This document shows positions 13,899 through 20,779 of a stretch of DNA of 21,462 nt, piece after piece (position 1 is the stretch's first letter; every line of letters begins with the position of its first letter). A program made the translations under genes and the position numbers. The stretch spans positions 1 through 21,462 of the forward strand of contig JAAYJY010000011.1 of NCBI GenBank assembly GCA_012522705.1, in the 5' to 3' direction. A model generated the notes under the pieces. It made no database searches and had not been told where the DNA came from. It was given only the letters and a program-made list of their open reading frames with translations. This DNA comes from Syntrophomonadaceae bacterium (GTDB taxonomy: Bacteria > Bacillota > Syntrophomonadia > Syntrophomonadales > Syntrophomonadaceae).

Positions 13899-14591
13899 CT
13901 AAATCGCGGCGCTGGCCACCAGCCCAGCAAACAAACGGGCTGAGTAGCGGTCCCCCAGGCATTCCGGGTGCCATTGCACCCCTACGCAGAAACCGGTCCC
14001 GGCCTTCTCTATGGCTTCCACGGTTCCATCCTCGGCCATAGCGGTAATGGCAAAACCCTCCCCCAAACGTTTGACGGCCTGGTGGTGGAAACTGTTGACC
14101 CATATTTGTTCCGACTGCATTATACCCGCCAACCGGCTCCCCGCTTCTATAAATATAGCATGGATGGGGTGATCCCGGGGGGCTTTTTGATTGTGGCCTT
14201 GGGGGGATCGGATGTGCTGCCGCAAGCTGCCCCCGGCCGCCACGTTTAGCAACTGGCAGCCCCGGCAGATCCCCAGCGTCGGCCGCTGCGCCTGCAGAGC
14301 CCGATGGGCCAGCCCTAATTCAAATCGGTCTCGCTGGGGGTCGATCTCGCCGCAGCAGGGCGACAGGTATTCACCCCACAGGGCGGGGTCGAAATCCCCG
14401 CCCCCGGTGAACAACAAAGCCTGACATAACTCCAGGTACTGGTCCAGTTCACTCTCCATCCGGGTCGGGGGCAGTAATATGGGCAGGCCCCCCGCCCGCT
14501 GCACCGCCTCCACGTAATAATCCTTGAACAGCATAACACGCTCACCGGGCTGGTTGCTCCCGGTTATTCCCACTATGGGCCGCAAAGTCAT
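13899..14591 (-). CDS. Gamma-glutamyl-gamma-aminobutyrate hydrolase family protein (peptidase C26)
   Basis: This is a class I glutamine amidotransferase-like hydrolase of the PuuD/C26 family, which cleaves gamma-glutamyl bonds. Numbered from ATG 14591, the nucleophile Cys is in LGICRGCQLLNVAAGG near residue 107, and VQWHPE near the C-terminus supplies the His and Glu. GGGDFDP near residue 60 is also typical. The start is uncertain. ATG 14591 has GGAGG only 1 base away but overlaps the stop of a 41-codon upstream open frame (ATGA). TTG 14585 has GGGGGAGG 7 bases upstream and gives the family-like start RPIVGIT. TTG 14618 is least likely. The amidohydrolase follows 125 bases later with no terminator. 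The substrate is not known. Confidence 0.85.
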   Translation of the reverse strand: MTLRPIVGITGSNQPGERVMLFKDYYVEAVQRAGGLPILLPPTRMESELDQYLELCQALLFTGGGDFDPALWGEYLSPCCGEIDPQRDRFELGLAHRALQAQRPTLGICRGCQLLNVAAGGSLRQHIRSPQGHNQKAPRDHPIHAIFIEAGSRLAGIMQSEQIWVNSFHHQAVKRLGEGFAITAMAEDGTVEAIEKAGTGFCVGVQWHPECLGDRYSARLFAGLVASAAI

Positions 14592-14611
14592 TCCTCCCCC
14601 GATCTTGCTCC

Positions 14612-14638
14612 CTGCCAACCGCCCAACTGGCAGGGCGG
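14612..14638 (-). repeat. Overlapping inverted repeats before the C26 gene
   Basis: Two mutually exclusive stems share bases. ctgcca (14612-14617) pairs with tggcag (14628-14633), and ccgccc (14619-14624) pairs with gggcgg (14633-14638). They lie about 20 bases upstream of the Shine-Dalgarno site and could form alternative RNA structures. Confidence 0.4.
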
Positions 14639-14737
14639 CGCATTTATCGTCCCCATGCCGCAGCCTGTTGGCGGGGCGGTAGCATAATCGCTTCCGCGCC
14701 GCAGCCCATTCATCCCCACAATCTAAAAAGAGGCATG

Positions 14738-14785
14738 AAAAAGGCCCGGACCGGAAGCGTACGGTGGTACGTCTAGTGCGGGCTT
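14738..14785 (-). terminator. Probable terminator after mazF
   Basis: On the minus strand GCCCG and CGGGC pair across a region that contains an inner CGTAC-CACC-GTACG hairpin. CTTTTTC follows. It lies 32 bases after the mazF stop. The branched structure is less classical than the other terminators here. Confidence 0.6.
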
Positions 14786-14816
14786 AGGAGAGTTCTTCTG
14801 CTATATGTATTTAGGT

Positions 14817-15164
14817 CTAGATCTCCTTGAGTTCCAGGCTTATGGCCAGGGCCTCGTTGACTTTGACCATGGTCGCCTCGTCCAGAACCGCGATCCTCTG
14901 CTTCAACCGGGTCTTGTCGATGGTCCGGATCTGTTCGGTGAGGATGACCGAGTCGCGTTCCATTCCATAGCTGTTAGCCTTGAGTTCCACATGGGTGGGT
15001 AGTTTGGCCTTGTTGATCTGGGACGTGATGGCCAGCACGATGGTAGTCGGACTATACTGGTTGCCGACGTCGTTCTGAACCACCAGGACCGGTCTGATAC
15101 CTCCTTGTTCCGAACCTACTACCGGGTTCAACTGGGCGAAATAGATTTCCCCTCTTTTTATCAT
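14817..15164 (-). CDS. mazF: Endoribonuclease toxin MazF/EndoA (NdoA)
   Basis: This is a sequence-specific mRNA interferase of a type II toxin-antitoxin pair, cutting single-stranded RNA in the cytoplasm. The 115 residues follow B. subtilis EndoA closely as I remember it: KRGEIYFAQLNPVVGSEQGG, then RPVLVVQND. Catalytic Arg24 and Thr47 are in place (GGIRPVL; LAITSQINKAKLPTHVE), and EQIRTIDKTRL is a further conserved block. It is intact, so probably active. It is downstream of its antitoxin with a gap of 37 bases, and alr is upstream, the same order as in Bacillus. Confidence 0.95.
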   Translation of the reverse strand: MIKRGEIYFAQLNPVVGSEQGGIRPVLVVQNDVGNQYSPTTIVLAITSQINKAKLPTHVELKANSYGMERDSVILTEQIRTIDKTRLKQRIAVLDEATMVKVNEALAISLELKEI

Positions 15165-15201
15165 TTTTTATCACTCCAGGAATAAAAACTCCCAACTTAT
15201 C

Positions 15202-15444
15202 CTAAAAATCCTCCTCCATGGTGGCCGCCGCCTCACAGGCTATATGCAAATTAATAGGGGCCATCTCGATGTATCCTCTCTTCATATATTCAACCATCAG
15301 TTCCTTCTTGCGGCACTTCAGGTAAAAAACTATGGCTTCGCGTACTATTTCACTGCGGTTCCGGTTCTCCCTCAGCATACAATCATTTACTTCGGATAGG
15401 AGGTTCTCCGAGATGGTCACAATAATACGTCTAGAGGCTGGCAC
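15202..15444 (-). CDS. mazE: Antitoxin MazE/EndoAI (ribbon-helix-helix)
   Basis: This antitoxin binds MazF and probably represses the operon. It has 80 residues. The N-terminal ribbon-helix-helix (RRIIVTISENLLSEVNDCM, then RSEIVREAIVFYLKCRK) binds DNA as a dimer. The C-terminal part MKRGYIEMAPINLHIACEA matches the toxin-binding tail of B. subtilis EndoAI as I recall it. I use the GTG at 15444, with GGGGGTG 5 bases upstream. Extending the frame to 15549 would run through the promoter and adds no family-like sequence. The gene sits between alr and mazF. Confidence 0.9.
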   Translation of the reverse strand: MPASRRIIVTISENLLSEVNDCMLRENRNRSEIVREAIVFYLKCRKKELMVEYMKRGYIEMAPINLHIACEAAATMEEDF

Positions 15445-15461
15445 ATTAGCACCCCCAAAAT

Positions 15462-15512
15462 AAATATACGCAAATATATATTTATTATATAGACAAGGGG
15501 TCAGGCCCGCAA
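15462..15512 (-). promoter_or_regulatory. mazEF promoter with AT-rich dyad operator
   Basis: On the minus strand -35 TTGCGG (15507-15512) and perfect -10 TATAAT (15484-15489) are 17 bases apart. The inverted repeat aaatata (15462-15468) / tatattt (15477-15483) covers the likely start region next to the -10 box, as expected for autoregulation by the ribbon-helix-helix antitoxin. Confidence 0.65.
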
Positions 15513-15600
15513 ATCCAATAATTGCATCAACCACCGGATAAACCGTCAAAATTGGACAGAATAGGCCAAAACTTTCATTTCCCGCCCTTCGGCCCCCGGC

Positions 15601-16725
15601 TCAATCGCGGAAAGTTCTAACCACCCGGCTGTGGGGCGAGCATACGATCTCGTAATTGATGGTGCCGATCACGGCCGCCAGGTCATCGGCGGTCACTCCG
15701 TCTTCCGGTTTGCCGAACAGGGTTACCTCATCCCCGGTCTTCACCTCGCCCAGTGCAGTCACATCGAACATGATCTGATCCATGCAAACCCTGCCGATCA
15801 AGGGCACGCGCTGGCCCCGGATCACTGCCCCGCCACGGTTGGAAAGCAAGCGATTGTAGCCATCCGCATAGCCGATTGGCACCGTGGCCACCTTGATCTC
15901 TTCTTTGCTGATATAAGTGCGGCCGTAACTGACGGAATGTTCAGCCGGCAGCGTTTTGACGAAGCTGACCCGGCTTTTCAGAGTCATGGCCGGAATCAGC
16001 CTGATGATGGAATTGTCCACCTCATTTGAAGGATACAAGCCATAGAGGATAATACCGGCTCTGACCATATCCAGTTGGGCTTCCGGCATCTCCATGATGG
16101 CTCCGCTGTTGGCCAGATGCTTGATAGGTATATGGATACCCATCTGCTCCAGCTCGCCCGTGAACTGTCTAAACACTTCCAATTGATGGTAAGCAAAAGC
16201 TTTGTCGGTCTCGTCGGAGGTGGCCAGGTGGCTGAATATGCCCTTGATTTCTATCCCCGGCAGGGAAGCTATGCCCTCAATCGCTGCCAGCGATTGAGGA
16301 TTGGGATCGAAACCCAGCCGCCCCATACCAGTGTCAATCTTCACATGTATCCGCGCCGGCTGTCCGGCTGCTGCTGCCGCCTGCGACAATCCGGCCGCGG
16401 TTTGGGGCTCAAAAACGGTGACATCGACATGATTTTGGACCATGGCGGAGGAATATTCGGGGGGCATCCATCCCAACACCAGTATCGGCCCCTCTATGCC
16501 GCTCCCCCGCAGAGTCAAAGCCTCCTCGGGATTGGCAACCGCCAGGTAGGCAGCCCCCGCCTCGATACATAGCTTCGATATTTCCGACATCCCATGCCCA
16601 TAAGCATTAGCCTTGACGATAGCCATCAATCCGGTCTGCGGGCGGAGCAGGCTCTTGATAGCGCCGATATTACTCCTGATGGCTCCTAAATCTATTTCTG
16701 CCCAGCTCATTGAACGATTATCCAT
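15601..16725 (-). CDS. alr: Alanine racemase
   Basis: This PLP enzyme interconverts L- and D-alanine for peptidoglycan synthesis. The PLP-binding Lys38 lies in VKANAYGHG, and the second catalytic base Tyr267 in SVSYGRTY. HVKIDTGMGRLGF (127-139) and GRVCMDQ are further conserved blocks. At 374 aa the length is normal. The ATG at 16725 overlaps the end of the CBS-pair gene by 8 bases. It is followed by mazE-mazF, which has its own promoter. No clear terminator lies after the stop. Confidence 0.96.
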   Translation of the reverse strand: MDNRSMSWAEIDLGAIRSNIGAIKSLLRPQTGLMAIVKANAYGHGMSEISKLCIEAGAAYLAVANPEEALTLRGSGIEGPILVLGWMPPEYSSAMVQNHVDVTVFEPQTAAGLSQAAAAAGQPARIHVKIDTGMGRLGFDPNPQSLAAIEGIASLPGIEIKGIFSHLATSDETDKAFAYHQLEVFRQFTGELEQMGIHIPIKHLANSGAIMEMPEAQLDMVRAGIILYGLYPSNEVDNSIIRLIPAMTLKSRVSFVKTLPAEHSVSYGRTYISKEEIKVATVPIGYADGYNRLLSNRGGAVIRGQRVPLIGRVCMDQIMFDVTALGEVKTGDEVTLFGKPEDGVTADDLAAVIGTINYEIVCSPHSRVVRTFRD

Positions 16726-17173
16726 CTCTTTCTACGATTGCTTTCAGTATGTCATTGCGGGTGATGATGCCAACCAGCTTGCCATGCCGTACTACCGGGA
16801 CGCGGTTGATCTGCTTTTTCTGCATCAGGGGCACCACCTCGCTGATAGGAAAATCCTCGGATACCGTCACCACCTTTTCGGTCATGGCCTCTTTGACATA
16901 AGTGGCGGTGTATTTCTTAAGATCATTGTTAAATCGTATGGGGTTCTCCAGGAAAATAATACTGTCAAATAATGTGAGATAAAAAGGGACTTTAAGCTCA
17001 GTGGCTTTGATCATCAGATCCTTCTCGGTGATGATCCCCACCACGTGATGGTTTTCATCCACCACCGGCACTCCGCTGATGCGGTTATCCACCAGCAGCC
17101 GGGCTACCTTGTCAACCTTTTCGTCGGGACGTACGGTCTGCACGTCTTTGGTCATCACATCTTTTACCAGCAT
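16718..17173 (-). CDS. CBS-pair domain protein
   Basis: This cytoplasmic protein of 151 residues consists of two CBS motifs: about 1-56 (VKDVMTKDVQTVRPDEKV ... VVGIITEKDLM) and 93-149 (VKEAMTEKVVTVSEDFPI ... LVGIITRNDIL). They are joined by a linker rich in hydrophobics (VPFYLTLFDSIIFLENP). CBS pairs bind adenosyl nucleotides and act as energy or ligand sensors, but the partner is unknown here. I start at ATG 17173 with GGTGGG just upstream; the frame continues further but only as antisense of the preceding gene. It lies 29 bases after nnrE/nnrD and overlaps alr by 8. Confidence 0.88.
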   Translation of the reverse strand: MLVKDVMTKDVQTVRPDEKVDKVARLLVDNRISGVPVVDENHHVVGIITEKDLMIKATELKVPFYLTLFDSIIFLENPIRFNNDLKKYTATYVKEAMTEKVVTVSEDFPISEVVPLMQKKQINRVPVVRHGKLVGIITRNDILKAIVERDG

Positions 17174-17202
17174 ATGCCCACCCGCTTTCTTAATATACTG
17201 AT

Positions 17203-18756
17203 TTACTGTCCTGCTATCTCCAGAAGGGTATAAGGCAGGTATTCGATTATATCGCCGGCTATCATGCCCCGCTGGCCGATCTCGGCCGCCGCTTGGTCGC
17301 CAGCCCGGCCATGGATGTATACCCCGGCCACCGCTGCCTGCTGGGTGTTGAGACCCTGGGCTATGAAACCAGCTATAATGCCGCTTAAAACGTCGCCGCT
17401 GCCGGCCGTAGCCATACCTGGGTTGCCGCTGCTGTTGATGTATGTCTCCCCGGTGGGACCGGCCACCACGGTATGGTCGCCTTTCAGTACTATAGTAATG
17501 CCCCACTGGGTGGCGTAACCGGAAGCTATCCCCATCCGATCATGCTGGATCTGCTCCACGGTCAGTCCCGTCAGCCGGGCCAGTTCCCGCGGGTGGGGAG
17601 TGATAACAACCGGCACCTGCCGATCACGGAGCACACCGGGGTCAGATTCAAGGGCATTTATCCCATCGGCATCGATGAGCACCGGCACCCCTGATTTTTC
17701 CAGGATAAAATGAATGATGGCAGCAGCTTCCTGATACCTGGACATTCCCGGCCCCACCGCGCATGCCGAGGAGATGCCCAGCAGGGTTTCGATGGCCGGC
17801 AATGCCTCCACGGATATGCTGCCCTGGCCGGTAGCGGGCAAAGCCCGGCTCATGACCTCCATAGTTGTCCCATCCAGGATCGGTACCAAGTCCTCCGGCA
17901 GGGCCGCCGTAACCAATCCGGCCCCGGAACGCAAAGCGGCGCAGGCGGTCATGGTGACAGCCCCGGTCATCCCCGTCGAGCCTCCCACCACCAGGACATG
18001 TCCGTAAGTTCCCTTATGGGTGTCCGCAGCCCGGGGCGGCAGCCATCCTTTTATAGAGGTGGCATCGATCAGGTTCATTTTGAGGGCGGGATCCTCCAAC
18101 AGCGAGCGGGGGATGGATATATCGCCCACAGATAGCTGCCCCGTATATTCACAACCGGGAGCCCTTATCAATCCTAATTTGGGTAAAGCCAGGGTCACCG
18201 TATGATCGGCCCGGACCGCAGAGCCATGGACACTGCCGGTGTCCGCCTCCACCCCCGAGGCGATGTCAACCGCCAACACCGGCACCCGGCTGTGGTTGAG
18301 CAGGTCCGCCACCCTGGTCTCAAAGTCATTCAGGCGGCCCCGGAACCCGATCCCATATATGGCGTCTACCACCAGATCCGCCTGCAGCAGTGCGTTGGTA
18401 AGGCTGGCCAGATGCTGCTCCCCGGTCAAGGGCAGGATGGAAATCCCCATCTTATGTGCGATGTCATAGTTTACCCGGGAGTCGGGGGTCAGTGCATCTG
18501 GTTCCCCCAACAGGAATATGTCCACTGGCGCGCCCCCGTTAAACAGGTGGCGCCCGACCACCAGTCCATCCCCGCCGTTATTGCCTTGCCCCGCCAGTAT
18601 TACCACCCGGGGCCGGCTCACCCCGGTTAGGATCTCCCGGATGGCTTGGACTACGCGCAGACCGGCATTCTCCATCAACAACAGGCTGGGGATCATATAC
18701 TCCTGGCTGGCCCGCCTGTCGATAGCCTTCATTTCGTCTGCCTTAACCAGCTTCAT
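17203..18756 (-). CDS. nnr: Bifunctional NAD(P)H-hydrate epimerase / ADP-dependent dehydratase
   Basis: This enzyme repairs hydrated NADH and NADPH, which form spontaneously or through side reactions. The N-terminal epimerase domain (NnrE, about 1-220) carries MENAG at 28-32 and GNNGGDG at 58-64. The C-terminal ADP-dependent dehydratase (NnrD, about 225-517) has KGTYGHVLVVGGS at 248-260, ITPHPRE at 385-391 and the nucleotide/active-site segment GNPGMATAGSGDVLSG at 444-459. The 517-residue fused form is common in bacteria. ATG has AAGGAG 9 bases upstream, overlapping the acpS stop; the gap to acpS is 6 bases. The pairing with acpS and alr is a conserved Gram-positive neighbourhood. Confidence 0.96.
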   Translation of the reverse strand: MKLVKADEMKAIDRRASQEYMIPSLLLMENAGLRVVQAIREILTGVSRPRVVILAGQGNNGGDGLVVGRHLFNGGAPVDIFLLGEPDALTPDSRVNYDIAHKMGISILPLTGEQHLASLTNALLQADLVVDAIYGIGFRGRLNDFETRVADLLNHSRVPVLAVDIASGVEADTGSVHGSAVRADHTVTLALPKLGLIRAPGCEYTGQLSVGDISIPRSLLEDPALKMNLIDATSIKGWLPPRAADTHKGTYGHVLVVGGSTGMTGAVTMTACAALRSGAGLVTAALPEDLVPILDGTTMEVMSRALPATGQGSISVEALPAIETLLGISSACAVGPGMSRYQEAAAIIHFILEKSGVPVLIDADGINALESDPGVLRDRQVPVVITPHPRELARLTGLTVEQIQHDRMGIASGYATQWGITIVLKGDHTVVAGPTGETYINSSGNPGMATAGSGDVLSGIIAGFIAQGLNTQQAAVAGVYIHGRAGDQAAAEIGQRGMIAGDIIEYLPYTLLEIAGQ

Positions 18757-18762
18757 CTGTGC

Positions 18763-19131
18763 TCACTCCTTACCGGCTATAACTACCGCGATGGCCTGGC
18801 CGCGGCTGTGGGAAAGACTAAGCGCCAAATCCCTTATGCCTGCCGCCCGAGCCCCCGCCAATGCCTGTCCATGCAATACCAGTCGGGGTTTACCGTTGGC
18901 ATCCACCACCACCTCGGTGTCATGAAAGGTGACTCCGGTGATGAATGCCGGATCCAATTTGCGTACCGCCTCCCGGGCAGCGAAGCGGGCCGCCAGGGAA
19001 GGAAAGGGGTCGGCCTTGCCCCGGCAATAAGCTATTTCCCCCGGAGTGAATACCCGGGTCAGGAAGCGCGGTGTCCGGGCCGCGGCGACCCTGATCCGGT
19101 CAATGTCCACGATGTCGACACCCACCAGCAT
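18763..19131 (-). CDS. acpS: Holo-[acyl-carrier-protein] synthase
   Basis: This enzyme transfers 4'-phosphopantetheine from CoA to acyl-carrier protein, which fatty-acid synthesis needs. The N-terminus GVDIVDIDRI carries Asp6, and FAAREAVRK contains Glu54; both are the Mg-binding residues of the family. SLSHSRGQAIAVVI is the C-terminal signature. FAAREAV replaces the more common FAAKEA, a mild variant. Length is 122 aa, normal for AcpS. ATG 19131 has GGAGGG 5 bases upstream. It starts the run acpS-nnr-CBS-alr. Confidence 0.95.
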   Translation of the reverse strand: MLVGVDIVDIDRIRVAAARTPRFLTRVFTPGEIAYCRGKADPFPSLAARFAAREAVRKLDPAFITGVTFHDTEVVVDANGKPRLVLHGQALAGARAAGIRDLALSLSHSRGQAIAVVIAGKE

Positions 19132-19185
19132 GTCGTCCCTCCGTAATTCCAGCCGCCTTCCAGCGGTGGACGGTCCAAGTTCCTA

Positions 19186-19764
19186 CTATAATAGTATCAG
19201 TTTGCGGGCCCGAAACATTTCTTCCGCAATGGTATACATATTCCCGATGGAGCCGACCTCCAGCTTGTCGGCGAGGCCGTAAAAGTCCAAGCAGGTGCCA
19301 CAGGATAGGACTTCAACCCCATTTTTGGCCAGGTTTTTGATATGCTCCAAGACCTCGGACCCGGCCGTGGTCAGCAATACGCCGCCATTCAGGAAGATCA
19401 GGGTTTCCAGTTCTCCTTCCATCTGGGTCAGGGTATACATAAAACTTTTCATCAGCACGCCGCCCAGCACATCATCCCCCTGCCCCATCACATTGCTTTG
19501 CACCACCACGGTGGCCCCCGCTTTTATGCTTTGCTTCTGGGTAACGGTCTCATCCTTGGTTATATTTATATAGTAGAGCCCGTCCTGTTCCTCCACCATG
19601 CTGCCCAGGTTCATGGTCTTGACCAATCTGGATATGTTCTCCAGAGCGGCCCGGTTATCGACAATAGCCAGCACCTCACTGACATCCTGGCTGTCCAGGG
19701 CTTTTTTGGTCATTATCACCGGTTCGGGGCAATTCAAGCCGCGGGCATCGATCGTCTGTTTCAT
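19186..19764 (-). CDS. yedF: YedF sulfurtransferase-like selenium-metabolism protein
   Basis: A protein of 192 residues with two domains. Residues 1-70 are a TusA-like sulfur carrier fold with the CPxP motif LNCPEPV (Cys12). Residues about 82-192 are a DsrE-like fold with a second pair of cysteines, Cys155 and Cys158, in VEVLSCGTCLDFYGL. The family (YedF/TIGR03527 as I recall) often co-occurs with selenium metabolism and is thought to handle reactive sulfur or selenium; the exact reaction is not settled. No selD is in this window. ATG has GAGG 7 bases upstream. A strong promoter with a dyad over its -10 box lies upstream. The acpS gene follows 54 bases later. Confidence 0.93.
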   Translation of the reverse strand: MKQTIDARGLNCPEPVIMTKKALDSQDVSEVLAIVDNRAALENISRLVKTMNLGSMVEEQDGLYYINITKDETVTQKQSIKAGATVVVQSNVMGQGDDVLGGVLMKSFMYTLTQMEGELETLIFLNGGVLLTTAGSEVLEHIKNLAKNGVEVLSCGTCLDFYGLADKLEVGSIGNMYTIAEEMFRARKLILL

Positions 19765-19807
19765 GGCAAGACCTCATTTCCTCAAAATTCATACGTATCA
19801 ATTCTAA

Positions 19808-19824
19808 CATATACCCAGTATATG
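19808..19824. promoter_or_regulatory. Dyad operator candidate over the yedF -10 box
   Basis: A perfect inverted repeat catatac-cca-gtatatg (7-base arms, 3-base spacer) covers the yedF -10 element. A second small palindrome, atacgtat (19791-19798), lies in the leader. This placement is typical of repressor sites; the regulator is unknown. Confidence 0.5.
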
Positions 19825-19845
19825 ACACTCTTTCCGCCTCGCCAA
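19817..19845 (-). promoter_or_regulatory. yedF promoter
   Basis: On the minus strand -35 TTGGCG (19840-19845) and -10 TATACT (19817-19822) are 17 bases apart, with 4/6 and 5/6 matches to the sigma-A consensus. The start would be near 19810. Confidence 0.7.
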
Positions 19846-19918
19846 CCTACAAACTCAACCCTTTCCCACAATTTTATGCTGGCATTATTACCGGCTAATG
19901 TAAAATAATGTCTACTGA

Positions 19919-19973
19919 TAGGGTGGGCTGACCATCAGGACAGCAGACGGTCTGGGAAGGGCATCCGACCCTA
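19919..19973 (+). ncRNA. Candidate structured element upstream of the oxidoreductase operon
   Basis: tagggt (19919-19924) can pair with accct-a (19968-19973) and enclose two small hairpins, ctga-cca-tcag (19928-19938) and caga-cgg-tctg (19944-19954), as a possible three-way junction. It matches no riboswitch class I recognise. It could be an unassigned cis-regulatory RNA or chance pairing. Confidence 0.25.
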
Positions 19974-19996
19974 ACGCAGGATCGAATATAGCTGCC

Positions 19997-20024
19997 TTGC
20001 TCCACCAGTTGTTGCAAATATTAT
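19997..20024 (+). promoter_or_regulatory. Possible promoter of the oxidoreductase operon
   Basis: TTGCTC (19997-20002) and TATTAT (20019-20024) are 16 bases apart on the plus strand. This is a moderate match. It would give a leader of about 110 bases and would exclude the element at 19919-19973 from the transcript. Confidence 0.35.
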
Positions 20025-20138
20025 GGCCATCTTCAGGGATAATGAATCGCCGGAAGCTTCCCCTGGAACTTGCGGACTTATCTACAGGCTGGTTACAGCC
20101 GATCGTAGGGTACAACTAATGAAGAACGGAGGAATAGT

Positions 20139-20690
20139 ATGTTGGAATTACGGATCAACGGTTTTGGCGGGCAGGGTTCGGTTACCCTGGCTCATCTGCT
20201 GGCGCAGGCGGCGCTGGAAAACGGCGAACAGGGCCAGGCCTTGCCTTTCTTCGGGGTGGAACGCCGGGGGGCCCCGGTAAGAGCCGCGGTGCGTATGTCC
20301 TCTACTACTATCCACGCCCATAGTCAATGTGAGCTGCCCGATTTCGTAGTGGTGATGAGTGAGAAACTCACCGCCGCCGCGGTCCATGAAGGCATCAATG
20401 CGGCCGGCACCGTCATCATCAACGCTCCTTTCACCAGGCCGATAGCCAATCATTCCACCTGGTATGTAGACGCCGACGCCATCGCCAGGGAGGCCGACCT
20501 ATTTTCTGCCGACGGACCTTTGATCAATATCCCCTTGTTTGGGGCAGTGTGCCGGGTCTTGGATATCCCGCAGCATATTATGGAACAAACCATTTGCAAT
20601 AAATGGCCCGGACCTGGCGGCGAGCGCAATCTGGGGGCTGCTGCCGAGGCTTATAATACCGTTACCGAGATCAGAGCCCAGATCGCCTAA
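20139..20690 (+). CDS. 2-oxoacid:ferredoxin oxidoreductase, gamma subunit
   Basis: Gamma-type subunit of a pyruvate-, 2-oxoglutarate- or 2-oxoisovalerate-ferredoxin oxidoreductase, which decarboxylates a 2-oxoacid with CoA and passes electrons to ferredoxin. The 183 residues open with the family motif INGFGGQGSVTLAHLLAQAA. They continue with PFFGVERRGAPVRAAVRMS and end GGERNLGAAAEAYN, all usual in this subunit. ATG has GGAGG 6 bases upstream. The gene order gamma-delta-alpha is that of four-subunit enzymes such as the Thermotoga pyruvate oxidoreductase. The substrate cannot be told from this subunit. A strong terminator follows 56 bases after the stop, which would lower expression of the next genes unless they have their own promoter. 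Confidence 0.92.
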   Translation: MLELRINGFGGQGSVTLAHLLAQAALENGEQGQALPFFGVERRGAPVRAAVRMSSTTIHAHSQCELPDFVVVMSEKLTAAAVHEGINAAGTVIINAPFTRPIANHSTWYVDADAIAREADLFSADGPLINIPLFGAVCRVLDIPQHIMEQTICNKWPGPGGERNLGAAAEAYNTVTEIRAQIA

Positions 20691-20711
20691 GAGGCTTGGG
20701 AGCGGGGGATA

Positions 20712-20729
20712 AAACTGCCAGATCAGTTT
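20712..20729 (+). repeat. Hairpin in the gamma-delta spacer
   Basis: aaactg-ccagat-cagttt forms a 6-bp stem with a 6-base loop, 18 bases before the terminator hairpin. It could be part of an attenuator, but no antiterminator pairing stands out. Confidence 0.35.
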
Positions 20730-20746
20730 CCCGACACCGTTGCGAC

Positions 20747-20779
20747 GAGGCGGATACCATCTCTTCCGCCTCTTTTTTT
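20747..20779 (+). terminator. Intrinsic terminator between gamma and delta genes
   Basis: An 8-bp perfect stem, GAGGCGGA / TCCGCCTC, with a 10-base loop is followed directly by seven T residues. It lies between the gamma stop (20690) and the delta start (20805), inside what should be one operon. Confidence 0.9.

Larger units (their letters stand above)
19765..20138. other. Divergent intergenic region (374 bases)
   Basis: This region separates minus-strand yedF from the plus-strand oxidoreductase operon. Left part: the yedF promoter and its dyad. Middle: AT-rich tract 19870-19910. Right part, 19919-20138: a plus-strand leader with several inverted repeats (tagggt/accct-a, ctga-cca-tcag, ggaagcttcc, ggctg-gtta-cagcc) and a possible promoter at 19997-20024. 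Open frames here look like chance, so I assign no gene. Confidence 0.6.

Noticed and set aside
13774..14103. Upstream extension of the amidohydrolase frame
   Set aside because: It overlaps the C26 gene, has no family similarity, and the ATG at 13773 has an excellent ribosome-binding site.
15445..15549. Longer N-terminus for the MazE antitoxin
   Set aside because: It would translate through the promoter and operator and does not resemble EndoAI; the GTG at 15444 has a good Shine-Dalgarno site.
17174..17506. Upstream extension of the CBS-protein frame
   Set aside because: It overlaps the nnr gene in another frame and reads as Arg/Gly-rich shadow sequence; the CBS fold begins at the ATG at 17173.
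19184..19196. Inverted repeat tactat-a-atagta at the yedF stop as a promoter or terminator
   Set aside because: It has no matching -35 box and no GC stem with T-run, so neither role is supported.
19912..20115. 67-codon minus-strand frame in the divergent region
   Set aside because: No ribosome-binding site, no recognisable sequence, and it overlaps the candidate leader structure.
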